Source of the DNA: Jejuia sp040720935
GTDB taxonomy: Bacteria; Bacteroidota; Bacteroidia; Flavobacteriales; Flavobacteriaceae
Assembly (NCBI RefSeq): GCF_040720935.1
Contig: NZ_JBFDAE010000001.1
Coordinates: forward strand, 310,001-374,000
Length of the DNA: 64,000 bases
Direction of reading: 5' to 3'
Below the pieces are notes generated by a model that was given only the letters and a program-made list of their open reading frames with translations, was not told the origin of the DNA and made no database searches. A program made the position numbers and the translations under genes. Below, piece by piece: positions 62,673-64,000 of the stretch (its first letter is position 1; every line of letters starts with the position of its first letter).

Positions 62673-63012
62673 GTTTGATGTTTCAGAAGTAATATTTTTC
62701 TACATTTTATCTGTGTCAAAACCATAAGCCTTACAAATTGATTAAAAATGTAAGAAAAAAAATTGTCAATTGTTTTTTTTTTTTTTTAGTTTTGAAATGT
62801 TGGACATAGGTTTTGGGTTATTTAAGAAGTCTCCCAGAAAAAGTGTAAAACAAAAGTTGTTGCAACACAACTAGCGCTAGTTTTTTATTTTCTCTAAAAA
62901 AAATTTAATGGTAAAAAAAATGACTTCTTAACATAAATGACTTCTTAATTTTTTAGACTTCTAAAACAACTGTTTTATTAATTACCCTTTTTTTGGGTAA
63001 AACTTTAAAATT
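62673..63012 (+). other. 340-nt gene-free leader region with repeats before the glycine-zipper lipoprotein gene
   Basis: It contains a run of 15 T (62773-62787) and a perfect 14-nt palindrome AACTAGCGCTAGTT (62869-62882) followed by a T-rich stretch. Two direct copies of AAATGACTTCTTAA (62918-62931 and 62935-62948) follow, one period of 17 nt apart. A hairpin TTACCC, seven T, GGGTAA (62982-63000) lies just before the ATG at 63013. No coding frame is evident. The direct repeats look like a possible operator and the hairpin like a leader structure. Confidence 0.5.
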
Positions 63013-63924
63013 ATGAAAAAAATAAAAATATCATTATTCCTTTTAATAATAATAACATCATTTAGCTCATGTGAGAAAAATGAATTAAATGAAACTCCTT
63101 CAAATTCATTTAATTATGCTGATTTAGACTCTAAACTTAAAGTTCATTCAAATTCGATAAAGGACTTATTCAGTTCTGATGAAACAATTGAAAATACTTT
63201 TAATAAGTCTTTTAAAACAAAATCCAAGAATAATATTTCTTCGAAAGGTCTGTCTAGTAAAAACTTAGAGGAAACATATGCACAAGTTTACATTGAATTA
63301 CCTAGTCAACTCGGTAGAGAAACAAACAATTTGCTATTAGAATATTATAATGATATGATTAATGCATATGATTATGAAATTCCAGATTTGGTAAATGAAT
63401 ATCAAAATAAGCTAGATAGTAATTTTTTGATGTCTAGTAATGAGAAGCAAGAATTTCAAATTATTTTAAACGCTTCTAAATATGCAATCCAAGCGTTAGA
63501 AGAAGTTTATTTAAGCAATGAAATACAAAATAATAGTACAAGTGCTAAAGGTGGTGGCTTTTGGGATTGTATGAGGAAAACTGCTGGAAAAAAAATAGGT
63601 AGAGGTATGGTATATGGAGCTGTAACAGGGGCTGTCAATGGAGGTATTATAGGGGCAACAGGAGGAACTGTAGCTTTTCCGGGTGTAGGTACCGCAACAG
63701 GAGCTGTAGGTGGTGCTGTATTTGGAGGAGCTGCTGGAGCAGTAAAAGGAGCTGTTGGTGGTGTCATATGGGCAGCGGCTGATTGTCTTTCATATGTAAA
63801 AGCTGTGAAGTTTGTAGAGATAGAAAAAATAGTACTAGTTTTAGACGAGGATGATATTTCATTTGATGCTTCAATATTTGAATTACCTGATGATCAAACT
63901 ATCGAATTATTGTTAAATAAATAA
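63013..63924 (+). CDS. unrecognised lipoprotein with C-terminal glycine-zipper segment
   Basis: 303 residues. Lipoprotein signal with Cys20 (TSFSSC), then a polar, Ser/Asn/Lys-rich helical region. Residues 180-257 hold GGGFWDCMRKTAGKK and then a long Gly/Ala-rich stretch (GAVTGAVNGGIIGATGG, GAVGGAVFGGAAGAVKGAVGG), a glycine-zipper pattern seen in class II bacteriocins and in membrane-inserting or oligomerising proteins. Cys186 and Cys258 bracket the zipper. The tail after 262 is acidic. Family not recognised; a membrane-active, immunity or adhesive role is speculative. It is followed 2 nt later by another frame. Confidence 0.65.
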   Translation: MKKIKISLFLLIIITSFSSCEKNELNETPSNSFNYADLDSKLKVHSNSIKDLFSSDETIENTFNKSFKTKSKNNISSKGLSSKNLEETYAQVYIELPSQLGRETNNLLLEYYNDMINAYDYEIPDLVNEYQNKLDSNFLMSSNEKQEFQIILNASKYAIQALEEVYLSNEIQNNSTSAKGGGFWDCMRKTAGKKIGRGMVYGAVTGAVNGGIIGATGGTVAFPGVGTATGAVGGAVFGGAAGAVKGAVGGVIWAAADCLSYVKAVKFVEIEKIVLVLDEDDISFDASIFELPDDQTIELLLNK

Positions 63925-63926
63925 TT

Positions 63927-64000
63927 ATGAAAACAAGAAAATTTGTACTTAAATATTACCTTTCTATAAAGGTAGTATTGATTATTACAGGTACTTGCTT
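63927..64000 (+). CDS. start of a further gene (3' end outside window)
   Basis: ATG 63927 follows the previous stop by 2 nt and opens KTRKFVLKYYLSIKVVLIIT, then GTC, a basic then hydrophobic N-terminus like a signal or signal-anchor peptide. Only about 24 residues are visible; product unknown. Close spacing suggests co-transcription with the glycine-zipper lipoprotein. Confidence 0.5.
   Translation, partial: MKTRKFVLKYYLSIKVVLIITGTC

Noticed and set aside
62773..62787. 15-T tract as a proven phase-variation switch
   Set aside because: It lies about 225 nt before the start codon with no promoter placed across it; kept only as part of the leader description.
63507..63767. Minus-strand open frame rich in Pro, Thr and Ala opposite the glycine-zipper region
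   Set aside because: It is the antisense reading of Gly/Ala codons of the real gene, with no start context or promoter.
1..64000. CRISPR arrays, tRNA or rRNA genes, insertion sequences, prophage
   Set aside because: No regularly spaced repeats, transposase, integrase or recognisable RNA gene was seen by eye; a tRNAscan or Rfam search could not be run.

Overview
The window comes from an AT-rich member of the Bacteroidota, almost certainly a marine-type Flavobacteriaceae. Supporting evidence: promoters of the Bacteroidota type TAnnTTTG(C), a SprE/PorW gliding and type IX secretion lipoprotein, flavobacterial families (DUF6341, DUF6427, DUF4254, DUF4292, DUF5687, HU-CCDC81/SPOR), and an F-type ATP synthase operon that lacks the beta and epsilon genes. 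No rRNA, tRNA, CRISPR array, transposase or phage gene was recognised by eye; no tRNA or RNA-family search could be run.

Region 1 (1-2350) holds the 3' end of a GH3-family gene and a DUF6909 protein whose C-terminal half looks like a nucleoside phosphorylase/nucleosidase fold. Region 2 (2362-28874) is a long co-directional surface polysaccharide (O-antigen/capsule) locus. It holds a Wzz-like chain-length protein, rfbBACD for dTDP-rhamnose (rfbD is short at its C-terminus), wecB and wecC for UDP-ManNAc uronate, a WbpD/WlbB-like acetyltransferase, an unrecognised lipoprotein with an internal duplication, and a WbpB/WlbA-like dehydrogenase. These are followed by a Wzx flippase, an AsnB-like amidotransferase, three successive polytopic Wzy/ligase-like proteins, glycosyltransferases, a bi-domain oxidoreductase plus heparinase-like pair, a WecA-like and a WcaJ-like initiating transferase, and a UDP-glucuronate decarboxylase-like SDR. 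A CapK-like adenylate-forming enzyme closes the locus on the opposite strand.

Region 3 (30251-40248) is mostly housekeeping: purD, two small flavobacterial membrane families, upp, DUF4254, a GT9 heptosyltransferase, a PaaE-like ferredoxin reductase divergent from a PadR regulator, and a DUF5687/ABC ATPase exporter. Region 4 (40372-41623) is an isolated two-gene cassette: an unrecognised 259-residue protein overlapping a PIN-domain nuclease. It is the best candidate here for an undescribed toxin-antitoxin-like or defence system.

Region 5 (41825-50571) carries sprE, a bactofilin and atpZ-DUF6168-atpB-E-F-H-A-G. Region 6 (50754-57490) is an envelope operon: flippase, dut, nucleotidyltransferase, a small ABM protein, a TPR protein that seems to start at ATT, DUF4292 and EnvC. 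Region 7 (57587-64000) carries small envelope genes, a thioesterase, a HU/SPOR protein, dprA, trpS, plsC, a glycine-zipper lipoprotein behind an unusual leader, and the start of one further gene. Several families of short palindromic intergenic repeats are scattered from 34 kb onward, and one of them shows paired compensatory changes between copies.
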